A DNA stretch of 64,000 nt from Bathynomus jamesi (Eukaryota; Arthropoda; Malacostraca; Isopoda; Cirolanidae): contig JAJOZX010003312.1 in assembly GCA_023014485.1 (NCBI GenBank), positions 459,365-523,364 of the forward strand. The letters are read 5' to 3'. Under the pieces are notes generated by a model. It saw only the letters and a list, made by a program, of their open reading frames with translations, ran no database searches and was not told the origin of the DNA. The translations under genes were made by a program, and so were the position numbers. Shown here piece after piece: positions 31,105 through 42,385 of the stretch. Each line of letters begins with the position of its first letter. The first letter of the stretch is position 1.

Positions 31105-34100
31105 TTGAAGGTTCTATCCTTAAATGCTCGTAGCCTACGAAATAAAATAAACGATTTTTTTTCCTTAATTGCTTGTAAAGACTATGATTTAATTGCGATA
31201 AATGAATCGTGGCTTAGCACTGAAACACGTGACTTTGTAGGGGAATATCAAATTAAAGGTTATAGACTTTTTGTTAAAAACAGAATAGGTAGGCGAGGAG
31301 GCGGTGTTATGTTGTATATCAAAGATAATATTGCGAACGTTATAGAAGTAAAGCACTCAATTCCAGAACCGATAGATTCGACTATTGCAGAACTTAAATT
31401 GAACGATTTCAAACTTCTCGTTGCGGTTATATATAGGCCCCCAAATCAAACAGCTGATACGGACGAAGCGTTATATCGTGAACTAAAGAGAATAATCGGT
31501 AGTGAGCAGGCTTTAGTTATGGGTGACTTTAATTGCGCCAACGTGAATTACGATACAATGCAGGGAGACGCGGAAGGTAATCGTTTAGTTAATTTTCTCG
31601 AGGATAGCTTTCTTATTCAAAAGGTTGGGGAACCTACGAGGTTGGACAGTATTTTAGATTTAGTAATAACTACGGATGATAGGCTAATTACTGATCTTCA
31701 AGTAATAGAACCGTTGAGCAATAGCGATCACAATATGGTAGAGTTTGTCCTCTCAGTAAGTCACTCGAAACCAACTAACTCGACTAAAATTCCTAACTTC
31801 CAGCACGCAGACTTTAGTAAATTTCGAAATAAATTTTCACACGTCAATTGGGAAAACGTAATGGGGAACTCCAACGCAAAACTAATGTGGGAATCGTTCG
31901 TAACGGTATTTAGGACTATAAATGAGGAATGTGTACCGTACAAAATTAAGCGTGCGAAAGTAAACAACAAGCCCTTGTGGTTTACTTCTAGAGTACGAGA
32001 CATTATAAAGAGTAGAGATAGGGCTTATAGGCAACATAAGTGCGATAAAGACAATTTGTTGTTACGAAACAACTACATATCTCTGAGGCGTGAAGCGAAA
32101 AGTGTAATAAAAAAGTCCAAGCGCGAATTTGAAATCTCCATAGCACGTGACGGTAAAGAAAACCCCAAACGATTCTTTCAATACGTCAATAATAGAAATC
32201 CAGTAAAAAGTGTCTTAGGTCCATTGAAAAATGTAAATGGAGATCTAGTCTCTGAAAACAAGGAAATGGCTACCTTGCTAAACGAATTTTTTACGTCAGT
32301 TTTTACTATAGAAGATGTAACGAATATCCCTACGGTCATAGACATAATACCTTTTGATAATGGTAATATTTTGGATAATATTGTCGTTAGTGAAGGGAAA
32401 GTAATGCGCTATATTGCTAAAATGAAAACGCGTAAATCACCGGGTCCGGATTCCATATATCCCATACAACTAAAAGAATTAAAAGATAGCATTGTTTTGC
32501 CACTAACAAAGATTTTTAATGCGTCTATTTCTGAGGGGTGCGTACCAGATAATTTCAAGTTAGCAAACGTAACACCTATCTTTAAGAAAGGCGATAAAGG
32601 TGCGGCGGGAAATTATAGGCCAAACAGTTTAACGTCTGTTGTAGGTAAGCTACTGGAATCAATAATTAGGGATCGTATAGTCGAACACTTAGAACTGCAT
32701 AATCTGGTTAGAAATACGCAGCACGGTTTTAGGCGAAACAAATCTTGCTTAAATAATCTTTTAGAATTTTTCCAAAGCGTGGTTGACGTTTACGATAGAC
32801 ATCGGGCGGTTGATGTAGTGTATTTAGATTTTCAAAAAGCGTTTGACACCGTGCCGCACAAAAGACTCATTGAAAAAACTAAGGCTCATGGAATCAGGGG
32901 TGTAGTAATAAATTGGCTAGAAGAGTGGTTGCGAGGCAGGAAACAGAGGGTGGTCGTTGATGGAGCGGAGTCGTGTTGGGCTAATGTAGCGTGGTTGACG
33001 TTTACGATAGACATCGGGCGGTTGATGTAGTGTATTTAGATTTTCAAAAAGCGTTTGACACCGTGCCGCACAAAAGACTCATTGAAAAAACTAAGGCTCA
33101 TGGAATCAGGGGTGTAGTAATAAATTGGCTAGAAGAGTGGTTGCGAGGCAGGAAACAGAGGGTGGTCGTTGGTGGAGCGGAGTCGTGTTGGGCTAATGTA
33201 GCGAGTGGCGTTCCTCAGGGTTCTGTATTGGGCCCCTTGCTTTTCTTATATATATTAACGATTTAGATGTCGGCCTAGTCAGTACAGTTTCAAAGTTTGC
33301 GGATGACACGAAGCTGGGTGGTAGGGCGATTAATGACGAAGATAGAGGTAAAATTCAGGAACATCTGAATAAAATCGTTGATTGGTCAGTCACATGGCAA
33401 ATGAGATTCAACGTGGATAAGTGCAAAATTTAGCATATAGGTTCGCGTAACGGTAATTTTGCGTATAGTATGTCAGGGAAAGATTTAACAAGCGTAGAGC
33501 AGGAAAAAGATTTAGGAGTTATAGTCACTGGTGATTTAAAAGTAGCGAAACAAAGTACAGCAGCGGTCAATAAGGCGAACAAAGTGTTAGGTTTTATAGC
33601 TCGAAATTTTGAGTACAAATCGCGCGATATTATAGTTCCTCTTTATAAATCATTAGTTAGACCCCATTTGGAGTACGCGGTCCAATTTTGGAATCCGCAT
33701 ATGCGCAAAGATATAGACAAAATCGAAAGAGTTCAAAGACGAGCAACTCAGATGATTCCGTCTCTTAGGCCAAAGTCGTACGAGGATAGGCTTAAGGAGT
33801 TAAAATTGACTACTCTCGAGACTATGAGGTTAAAGGGTGATCTAATCCAGGTTTTCAAAATTATGAATGGGTTTGATAACGTAGATAGAGATAGCTTTTT
33901 CGAAATATCTCAATATAATAGGACTAGAAATAACGGGTGTAAGTTGACAAGTAGAAGGTTCGAGACAGCAGTTGCGAAAACCTTTTTTACGCATAGAATA
34001 GTAAATAGCTGGAATAGTTTGCCGGTAGAAGTAATTAGTAGCACGTCTATAAACATGTTTAAAAATCGATTAGACGCGCATGTTGATAGAAAGGGTATAG

Positions 34101-34105
34101 TTTAA
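31105..34105 (+). pseudogene. CR1 ORF2: endonuclease-reverse transcriptase
   Basis: Endonuclease: LSLNARSLRNK, AINESWL (Glu), VMGDFNCANV (Asp) and SNSDHNMVEF (His), about residues 1-220. RT: TPIFKKGDKG, QHGFRRNKSCLNNLLEF, VYLDFQKAFDTVPHKRL, SGVPQGSVLGPLLF and FADDTKLGG (about 33300), followed by IVPLYKSLVRPHLEYAV and a C-terminal tail ending at 34105. Open without interruption from 31105 to the duplication near 32989. Defects: 212-bp tandem duplication that shifts the frame, one further frameshift near 33245 and TAG at 33431 where the antisense copy has a Leu codon. Confidence 0.85.
32777..33200 (+). repeat. 212-bp tandem duplication inside RT
   Basis: The block starting GCGTGGTTGACGTTTACGAT at 32777 is repeated at 32989 with almost no change (one visible difference, GTTGATGG versus GTTGGTGG). 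The length is not a multiple of three. The related antisense copy at 36787-38953 has only one copy of this block. Confidence 0.9.
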
Positions 34106-34663
34106 GGTAGTAAAATTAAGGCTTCGTGGGGATAGATCCCACAGCTCAACACAAGTGTTGTGGGATATAGGGAGGCAGCGTCTTGGGTTAGGGGATACTC
34201 TCTGTCCTTACACACCCCATTTAAAGAGATTCCTCTGCCGAGCGGTGCCCCCCATAGTACTGTGAGGTATTGAAAAACTCATGACCTTCACTTGCCCCAC
34301 AAACACCTTTAAATGGGAGACCCATAATGGGTGCACACACATTTCTACATTACTGTACAGTCTTTACAGCCACACCTACACTTTTCCTCGTAAGTGTATA
34401 GATTGTAATGTATATGGTTGTAAATTTTGACTTGGTCTGCAATCGATATGGACCGTGACTTGATGGATACCGTAATGAAATTGACTGGATTCTTCGGATC
34501 TGATATATTTGCATGTCCGTTATAAATAGATATAGAGTGTAACATTTGTGGATAGTAGTCTATTATGACTTGATCCTCTGGATCCAGAGACTCTATCTTT
34601 AATTTTAAATTGATAATTAATTAGTTTTAAATTGATAATTATTTAGTTTCGTAAAAATTGGTC
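34106..34663 (+). other. CR1 3' flank or 3' UTR
   Basis: Non-coding. Contains the inverted pair CCCACAGCTCAACACAAG/CTTGTG...GTGGG near 34138-34163 and two 22-bp direct copies beginning TTTTAAATTGATAATTA (about 34600-34648). Whether this is element tail or host is unclear. Confidence 0.35.
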
Positions 34664-34834
34664 GTTGCCAATTTACCGGCAGTTTTTACATAAATTTCTT
34701 GTGGTTCGGAACCCACGTAAAATTGTAGGTCCCCTCCGCCACCACGGAGGACATACACAATACACGATTACGAACACAGTTAGGTAGACCAGCCATGAGT
34801 GGATCCTAGGGTCTTTGTTGGTCTGAAACATTAT

Positions 34835-34849
34835 AACATTATATATATA

Positions 34850-34898
<49 letters not shown>

Positions 34899-34941
34899 AT
34901 ATATATACACATATATTATATATATATATATATAATATATA

Positions 34942-34979
<38 letters not shown>
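34835..34979. repeat. TA microsatellite, left arm
   Basis: Interrupted TA array between linker and Penelope-like fragment, mirrored at 36440-36605. Confidence 0.9.
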
Positions 34980-34982
<3 letters not shown>

Positions 34983-35710
34983 GGATAAAAACGAAGACGT
35001 AGAGCAAGAAAGTCATTATATTTGGCTGCAGCCGACGTTTCGGGCAACTCTACCCATTTTCAAGGCCTAATAAATAAAAAGCTAAAATTAATGCATGCCA
35101 AAAAAAAATATACGAATGTCAAAAACAAACTAATTCATAGCACAGAATAAAACCACTTAAAGAATAAAAATTAAAAAGCGTAAAACAAGCATAAGCCAAA
35201 AACAAAAATTAAAAATTATATACATGACAAATAACACATGATAAAAGTAAAACTTTAAAACTAAAAACATTCAAACAAATTAGTTAAAAACTTCACTAAT
35301 AAAAAGTTAAATGAAAAAACGCAAAAGTGCACGAAACATACCATGCTCACTTGACATCCACAAACAACTGAGGCGAAAAGGAGACAGGGTCAAGGGGAAA
35401 AACAGAAAAATTTAGTTGGTAGGCATTCTAATTAATATAAAGGGGGTAACAGCTAGAATCAATATTTAAGCTGGAGTTCAGAAATTTAATGCACAAGATT
35501 CATAAATACGGAGAGAGGACGGACATTTTAATGATTTAAGAATTTTAAAGTTATTAACAGAAATATCAACTTTACACTTAACAGAATGATTTCTAATGGC
35601 AGACTGTTCCTTTTTAGATAAAACTTTCCCTGTCCTATGGCTAATACCCATATGGGAGCAAAATCTCGCCTGCAAAGAACGAACTGTGCTGCCAACGTAG
35701 TTCCCCTGGA
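34980..35710 (-). mobile_element. Penelope-like element 3' fragment, minus copy
   Basis: 5'-truncated fragment read from about 35744 leftward: GIY-YIG endonuclease remnant, AT-rich 3' region and a terminal GCCCGAAACGTCGGCTGCAG block (35027-35046 in reverse). Bounded on the outside by a TA array. Confidence 0.75.
35478..35710 (-). pseudogene. GIY-YIG endonuclease remnant of a Penelope-like element (minus)
   Basis: Reads NYVGSTVRSLQARFCSHMG, ISHRTGKVLSKKEQSAIRNH, ILKSLKC and RIYES. YVGST corresponds to the second half of the GIY-YIG motif, the Arg in ARFCSHMG and the Glu in RIYES to the other catalytic positions. The GIY half and the reverse transcriptase are missing. A frameshift follows RIYES: the plus copy continues LCIKFLNSSLN. 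Confidence 0.75.
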
Positions 35711-35954
35711 GGCGAGATTTTGCTCCCATATGGGTATTAGCCATAGGACAGGGAAAGTTTTATCTAAAAAGGAACAGTCTGCCATTAGAAATCATTCTGT
35801 TAAGTGTAAAGTTGATATTTCTGTTAATAACTTTAAAATTCTTAAATCATTAAAATGTCCGTCCTCTCTCCGTATTTATGAATCTTTGTGCATTAAATTT
35901 CTGAACTCCAGCTTAAATATTGATTCTAGCTGTTACCCCCTTTATATTAATTAG
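35711..35954 (+). pseudogene. GIY-YIG endonuclease remnant of a Penelope-like element (plus)
   Basis: Reads EARFCSHMGISHRTGK through SAIRNHSVKCKVDIS, FKILKSLKCPSSLRIYES and LCIKFLNSSLNIDSSCYP to a stop near 35954. Contains the Arg, His, Glu and terminal Asn positions of the nuclease but not the GIY-YIG strand pair, so inactive. Confidence 0.75.
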
Positions 35955-36398
35955 AATGCCTACCAACTAAATTTTTCTGTTTTTCCCCTTGACCCTGTCT
36001 CCTTTTCGCCTCAGTTGTTTGTGGATGTCAAGTGAGCATGGTATGTTTCGTGCACTTTTGCGTTTTTTCATTTAACTTTTTATTAGTGAAGTTTTTAACC
36101 AATTTGTTTGAATGTTTTTAGTTTTAAAGTTTTACTTTTATCATGTGTTATTTGTCATGTATATAATTTTTAATTTTGTTTTTGGCTTATGCTTGTTTTA
36201 CGCCTTTTAATTTTTATTTTTAAGTAGTTTTATTCTGTGCTATGAATTAGTTTGTTTTTGACATTCGTATATTTTTTTTGTCATGCATTAATTTTAGCTT
36301 TTTATTTATTAGGCCTTGAAAATGGGTAGAGTTGCCCGAAACGTCGGCTGCAGCCAATATAATGACTTTCTTGCTCTACGTCTTCGTTTTTATCCTAA
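35711..36398 (+). mobile_element. Penelope-like element 3' fragment, plus copy
   Basis: Mirror of the minus copy with a slightly deeper 5' truncation, so YVGST is absent. Same AT-rich 3' region and GCCCGAAACGTCGGCTGCAG block (36334-36353), ending at TTATCCTAAATG before TA-rich sequence. Confidence 0.75.
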
Positions 36399-36435
36399 AT
36401 GTAAAATTACGTCTCCTTAGGAGGGATCCTATTTC

Positions 36436-36439
<4 letters not shown>

Positions 36440-36477
<38 letters not shown>

Positions 36478-36551
36478 CCTGCAATGACCACGCAGTATAT
36501 TAATGTATAGGTATAATGTATATAATATATATATAATATATATATATATAA

Positions 36552-36605
<54 letters not shown>
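36440..36605. repeat. TA microsatellite, right arm
   Basis: Interrupted TA array, with one non-TA island (about 36475-36515, containing CCTGCAATGACCACGCAG) absent from the left arm. Confidence 0.9.
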
Positions 36606-36607
<2 letters not shown>

Positions 36608-37917
36608 GTTATAATGTTATAATGTTTCAGACCAACAAAGACCCTAGGATCCACTCATGGCTGGTCTACCTAACTGTGTTCGTGTATTGTGTATGTCCTC
36701 CGTGGTGGCGGAGGGGACCTACAATTTTACGTGGGTTCCGAACCACAAGAACATAAGAAATTTATGTAAAAACTGCCGGTAAATTGGTCTAACTAATGAT
36801 TTATAAAGTGGAACTATAATATCGCGCGATTTGTACTCAAAATTTCGAGCTATAAAACCTAACACTTTGTTCGCCTTATTGACCGTTGCTGTACTTTGTT
36901 TCGCTACTTTTAAATCACCAGTGACTATAACTCCAAAATCTTTTTCCTGCTCTACGCTTGTTAAATCTTTCCCTGACATACTATACGCAAATTTACCGTT
37001 ACGCGAACCTATATGCAAAATTTTGCACTTATCAACGTTAAATCTCATTTGCCATGTGACTGACCAATCAACGATTTTATTCAGATCTTCGTGAATTTTA
37101 CCTGTATCTTCGTCATTATCGCCCTACCACCCAGCTTCGTGTCATCCGCAACTTTGAAACTGTACTGACTAGGCCGACATCTAAATCGTTAATATATATA
37201 AGAAAAAGCAGGGGCCCAATACAGAACCCTGAGGAACGCCACTCGCTACATTAGCCCAGCACGACTCCGCTCCATCAACGATCACCCTCTGTTTCCTGCC
37301 TCGCAACCACTCTTCTAGCCAATTTATTACTACACCCTGATTCCATGAGCCTTAGTTTTTCAATGAGTCTTTTGTGCGCACGGTGTCAAACGTTTTTGAA
37401 ATCTAAATACACTACATCAACCGCCCGATGTCTATCGTAAAACGTCAACCACGCTTTGGAAAAATTCTAAAAGATTAGTTAAGCAAGATTTGTTTCGCCT
37501 AAATCCGTGCTGCGTATTTCTAACAAGTTTATGGTATTCTAAGTGTTCGACTATACGATCCCTAATTATTGATTCCAAAGCTTACCTACAACAGACGTTA
37601 AACTGATTGGCCTATAATTTCCCGCCGCACCTTTATCGCCTTTCTTAAAGATAGGTGTTACGTTTGCTAACTTGAAATATCTGTTACGCACCCCTCAGAA
37701 ATAGACGCATTAAAAATCTTGTTAGCGGCACAACAATGCTATCTTTTAATTCTTTTAGTTGTATGGATATGGAATCCGGTCCCGGTGATTTACGCGTTTT
37801 CATTTTATCAATATAGCGCATTACTTCCCCTTCACTAACGACAATATTATCCAAAAATATTACCATTATCAAAAGGTATTATGTCTATGACCGTAGGGAT
37901 ATTCGTTTAATCTTCTA

Positions 37918-38834
37918 CAGGGTGGGCGGAAAGTAGCTCCCTATTTTGGATTGGTAAAAAATACGTATATTATCCATTATTTCAGAAGAAATAATATGAA
38001 AAGGTAGGCATACATGGTAGGTTTTCTCTAAAATTCAATGTGGGCTCCAACGCTTTCCACCAGCTTCTGGAGCCGCCCAGGAATGGCGTCCACTGACTTT
38101 AGCAGGAAATCCGGCGGGATGGAGGACATGACTTCCCGAATTCGGTCCTCCAGTACTTCCAATGTCCTCGTTGGTGCGGTAGACTTCTTCCTTACCCACC
38201 CCAAAGAAAGAAGTCGCACGGTGTCAAGTTGGGGCTCCTGGCTGGCCATTGATGTGGACCACGACGACCCATCAACGCCCAAGGAAGTGGCATCCAGCCA
38301 CTCACGGACAACAAGAGCGAAGTGCTGAGCGGTACCTTGCTATGTTGCGAAACGAGGTCTGGCGGTTGTCAGCACATGGGAGAACATCGACGATCTGATA
38401 TTTATGCAAGATGGCGCCCCTCCGCACTTCGCTCGTTGTCCGTGAGTGGCTGGATGCCCACTTCCTGGGCGTTGGATGGGTCGTCGTGGTCCACATCAAT
38501 GGCCAGCCAGGAGCCCCGACTTGACACCGTGCGATTCTTTCTTTGGGGGTGGGTAAAGGAAGAAGTCTACCGCACCAAACCGAGGACATTGGAAGAACTG
38601 GAGGACCGAATTCGGGAAGTCATGTCCTCCATCCCGCCGGAGTTCCTGCTAAAGTCAGTGGACGCCATTCCTGGGCGGCTCCAGAAGCTGGTGGAAAGAG
38701 TTGGAGCCCACATTGAATTTTAGAGAAAACCTACCATGTATGCCTACCTTTTCATATTATTTCTCTGAAATAAATGGATAATATACGTATTTTTTTACCA
38801 ATCCAAAATAGGGAGCTACTTTCCGCCCACCCTG
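37918..38834. mobile_element. Fold-back Tc1/mariner-type element
   Basis: Starts CAGGGTGGGCGGAAAGTAGC and ends with the reverse complement. TA on each side (37916-37917, 38835-38836) is a clean target duplication within CR1 (CTTCTA/TATAGT). The two arms, 37918 to about 38325 and about 38425-38834, are long inverted copies of the 3' end of a transposase gene around a spacer of about 100 bp. Confidence 0.9.
38402..38723 (+). pseudogene. Mariner-type transposase C-terminal part in the fold-back element
   Basis: FMQDGAPPHFA at about 38399-38431 is the second catalytic block. After frame changes it continues with WGWVKEEVYRTKPRTLEELEDRIREV in pieces and ends VGAHIEF with a stop near 38723. The left arm encodes the same end on the minus strand (38028-38282, GAHIEF). 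No DNA-binding domain or first Asp is present. Confidence 0.75.
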
Positions 38835-38953
38835 TATAGTAAAAACTGACGTAAAAAATTCGTTTAGCAAGGTAGCCATTTCCTTGTTTTCAGAGACTTG
38901 ATGTCCATTTACATTTTTTAATGGACCTAAGACACTTTTTACTGGATTTCTAT

Positions 38954-39085
38954 TATATATATATATATATATATATATAGATATATAATATATAATATAT
39001 ATAAATATATAATATATATAATATATATATATATAATATAATATATTATTATATAATTATATATATATAATATATATATATATAT

Positions 39086-39153
<68 letters not shown>

Positions 39154-39300
39154 AAATATATATATATATATATATATAATATATATAATATAATATAAAT
39201 AATATATATATATATATATTATATTATTATATATATATATATAATATATATATATATAATATATATATATATATAATATATATAATATATAATATATATA

Positions 39301-39375
<75 letters not shown>

Positions 39376-39390
39376 TATATAAATATTTAT

Positions 39391-39439
<49 letters not shown>

Positions 39440-39466
39440 TAAATATATATAATATATATATATATA

Positions 39467-39534
<68 letters not shown>

Positions 39535-39545
39535 ATATATATATA
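38954..39545. repeat. TA microsatellite, about 590 bp
   Basis: Long interrupted TA array between the antisense CR1 and the first LTR of the tandem array. Apparent long open frames here are Ile-Tyr repeats and not genes. Confidence 0.95.
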
Positions 39546-40564
39546 TGTTAACCACTCCGTCTATGGCCCTGAGTCGGTTCGGAATCGACGGGGGTTCTAG
39601 TTGGGAGGCAAGCAACGGATATTTCTTCTATAACATTCTAATTATTTTCGGTCGCCTCTTGTTAAACTCTTGGCTACAGACTCGCCAGACTGTTATGCCA
39701 ATATCTTCTATGGTGCTTGGGTTGTCTCTTTCTCTCGCTTTATGGGTCGACGATTATTAATTCTTCTCTTGCTATAATACTCTGATACTTTCTCTTATAC
39801 TAAAATTATCGACTTTTCTTTTATAACTCATCGACTTTACTGACTAAGTTCCTGAAGAGAACAAGGCTCGAAGGAAAAGATAAAAACTTCTTTTACTGTG
39901 GTTTACTTCTCAAAATATACAGGTAGTGCTCTGAATTTACAGGGGTAGAGGTTCGACCTCTTTCGACCATGGCTCAGGCCGGAATCTAAAAATATTAAGG
40001 AGGCAAGGGGCCTCTGCCCCCTCCTCGCAGCAAGGCTGCTAACAAGGAGTCGTAATGAAGTGCTATAATGAAGTGCAAATATGAAGTGACTTGATGAAGT
40101 GACTTAATTTTACAAATACATGTATAATATAAACCTAAATGTTGGGGGACGGAAGTTGAAGGTTAAGTTCCCCCCTTTTAAACACATGATCAGATGTTTG
40201 AAAGATTCCAAATAAAAATTAAAAAAATAAAAATAAAAACTAATCGTATATTTTTGCCGAATCTTCATTTCTGAAGGCGATATCATTTCGTAATAGTACA
40301 TAGGTACAATTTAAGTACACCACTGAGCACATTTTCGTTTTCGTCTATTACAATTATGATTACAATTACCAATTAATTCATATTCACTTATTGTTTAATT
40401 ACAGTTCTATTAAAGTACATTCTTACATTATAAATTAAATCATTACATTTAATTACAGTTTCATTGCAGTGCATTACGTCGTTTACCATTCTTACAGTGT
40501 TTTTATATATTTATATATGGTTATAATATATGGTTATTATATATGGTTATTAGTACAACACAAG
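39546..40564 (-). repeat. LTR1, part a
   Basis: Starts TGTTAACCACTCCGTC directly after the TA array and matches LTR2 up to GTACAACACAAG, where a solo LTR is inserted. It resumes at 42386. No primer-binding site lies outside it, so this is the terminal LTR of the array. Confidence 0.85.
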
Positions 40565-42381
40565 TGTTAACCCCTCCGTCTATGGCCCTGAGTCGGTTCG
40601 GAATCGACGGGGGTTCTAGTTGGGAGGCAAGCAACGGATATTTCTTCTATAACATTCTAATTCTTTTCGGTCGCCACTCTGTTAAACTCTTGGCTACAGA
40701 CTCGCCAGACTGTTATGCCAATATCTTCTATGGTGCTTGGGTTGTCTCTTAATTTGGGCAAAGGGTCGCCAATTTTTAATTCTTCTCTTTTTATAATACT
40801 CTGATACTTTCTCTGATACTAAAATTATCGACTTTTCTTTTATAACTTGTCGACTTAACTGACTGAGTTCCTGAAGAGAACAAGGCTCGAAGGAAAAAGA
40901 TAAAAACTTCTTTTACTGAAATTTACTTCTTAAAAATTTACAGTTAGTGCACTGAATTTACAGGGGTAGAGGTTCGACCTCTTTCGACCATGGCTCAGGC
41001 CGGAATCTAAAAATATTAAGAAGGCAAGGGGCCTCTTCCCCCTCCCCGCAGCGAGGCTGCTAACAAAGGAGTCCTAATGAGGTGCTAATATGAAGTGACT
41101 TAATCAAGAAGTCCAATGAAGAAGTCTAATGAAGAAGTGCTTTAATTTTACAAATACATGTATAATATAGCTAAACTTAAATGTTTTGGGGGAGGAGAGT
41201 TGAAGGTTAAATTTCCCCCCTTTTTAAACACATGATTAAATGTTTTAAAAGATTGCAAAATAAAAATTAAAAAAATAAAAATAAAATAACAAAAACTAGT
41301 TTGTATTTTTCGCCTAGTCTACATTTATGAAGGCGATATCATTTCGTAATAGTACATATAAGTACAAATTAAGTACACGACTGAGTACGTATTAATTTCG
41401 GTTCATTACAATTACGATTACAATTATGGATTACTTCACATTTACTTATTGTTTAATTACACTTCCATTTTAAAGTACATTCTTACATTATAAATTAATC
41501 TTACATTTAATTACAGTTTCAAAGAAGTACATTACAAGTTATTACCAATTACAGCTTCATTAAAGTACATTACGTTATATTAAATTAAAGTATTACAGCT
41601 AATTACAATTAAACAGTTACCATAACTTTTTTTTTTTTTTTTCAGTGCCTCACATTAATAGACAATTAAGATGTTAAATATAATACAAAGGACATGGCAC
41701 TTACGAGATAATTTATTTACGAAATAATATGCTATAATATGTTATGAATTTGAAATCAGAGCGAACGGAGGTATTTTATCTTTGAGGCGCTCGAATCTGC
41801 CAGTCAGCGGAATTCGATCACTTTAACCTCAGCATTTTTTAATATCTTGAGGGGTGAACGCACTTGGAAAAAAATAATAAAAAAAGCAATACGAGAACGT
41901 ATTTGAGCGTTTTCGCACGAATGAGAAAAATGAATATTTAATAAAATTTATATAGGATAATGATCAAGGGGAATTAATGACGGGAAAACGTGACGTATGG
42001 ATGAATATGGTTGAATAATAATGTTTATACTACATAACACCACAACATTATTACTAAAGAATTTACCATACATTGAATACGGAAGATGTCCAAATACTAA
42101 GAACGTGATTCAGTGTACAAAGTATGGGAAACGTAAAGAGAACAAAGTTATTTTGTGACGTCATAGTGTATAAGTCATTATTAGAAAAGATGAATTAGGG
42201 AAATACAGTAATGAATAAAGAAGTATAAATCGAAATTCTATCCAAAAACTCGCTTAGGCGATTTTGGTTTCTTATGTAAAAATGAACATTCAACATAAAA
42301 CTATACGAACATAAGTTCTGCATGAAGACAATGAATCCATATAATGATGGTGTAGGAATTGTTCATTGTTCACTTTTTACA
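40565..42381 (-). mobile_element. Solo LTR of a divergent subfamily inside LTR1
   Basis: Begins TGTTAACCCCTCCG and ends TTCACTTTTTACA, so has both LTR termini (TG..CA). Flanked by CAAG on both sides (40561-40564, 42382-42385), a 4-bp target duplication. Sequence is clearly related to but diverged from the array LTRs (for example a poly-T run near 41630 and ACGGAGGTATTTTATC near 41770). Confidence 0.85.
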
Positions 42382-42385
42382 CAAG

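Larger units (their letters stand above)
29925..34105 (+). mobile_element. CR1-type LINE, nearly complete
   Basis: 5' region, ORF1 (zinc finger plus SGNH esterase) at 30120-31054, and ORF2 (endonuclease plus reverse transcriptase) at about 31105-34105. Codons are much better preserved than in the other LINEs of the window. Damage is limited to a frameshift in ORF1 (about 30604), a 212-bp tandem duplication in RT (32777-33200), a frameshift near 33245 and a stop at 33431. A partial antisense relative lies at 36787-38953. Confidence 0.85.
34664..36786. repeat. Large palindrome, arms about 1 kb
   Basis: Left arm 34664-35670 and right arm 35711-36786 are inverted copies: a linker (AATTTACCGGCAG ... 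GACCAACAAAGACCC), a TA array, then a Penelope-like 3' fragment. The central spacer is about 40 bp (35671-35710). Arms differ by small indels, so it is not a perfect mirror. Confidence 0.9.
36787..38953 (-). mobile_element. CR1 fragment, antisense, split by a fold-back element
   Basis: Minus-strand CR1 RT sequence equivalent to 32193-33660 of the plus copy (FADDTKLGG region, PQGSVLGP, NYRP, TRKSPGPDS). It ends at LYKSLVRP, joined directly to the linker (AATTTACCGGCAG), so about 1 kb present in the plus copy is deleted. Interrupted at 37918-38834 by a mariner fold-back with TA duplication. Several frameshifts. Confidence 0.8.

Noticed and set aside
39049..39615. 188-codon open frame
   Set aside because: Pure Ile-Tyr repeat translation of the TA microsatellite; same for open frames at 13073, 26661, 34673 and 36376.
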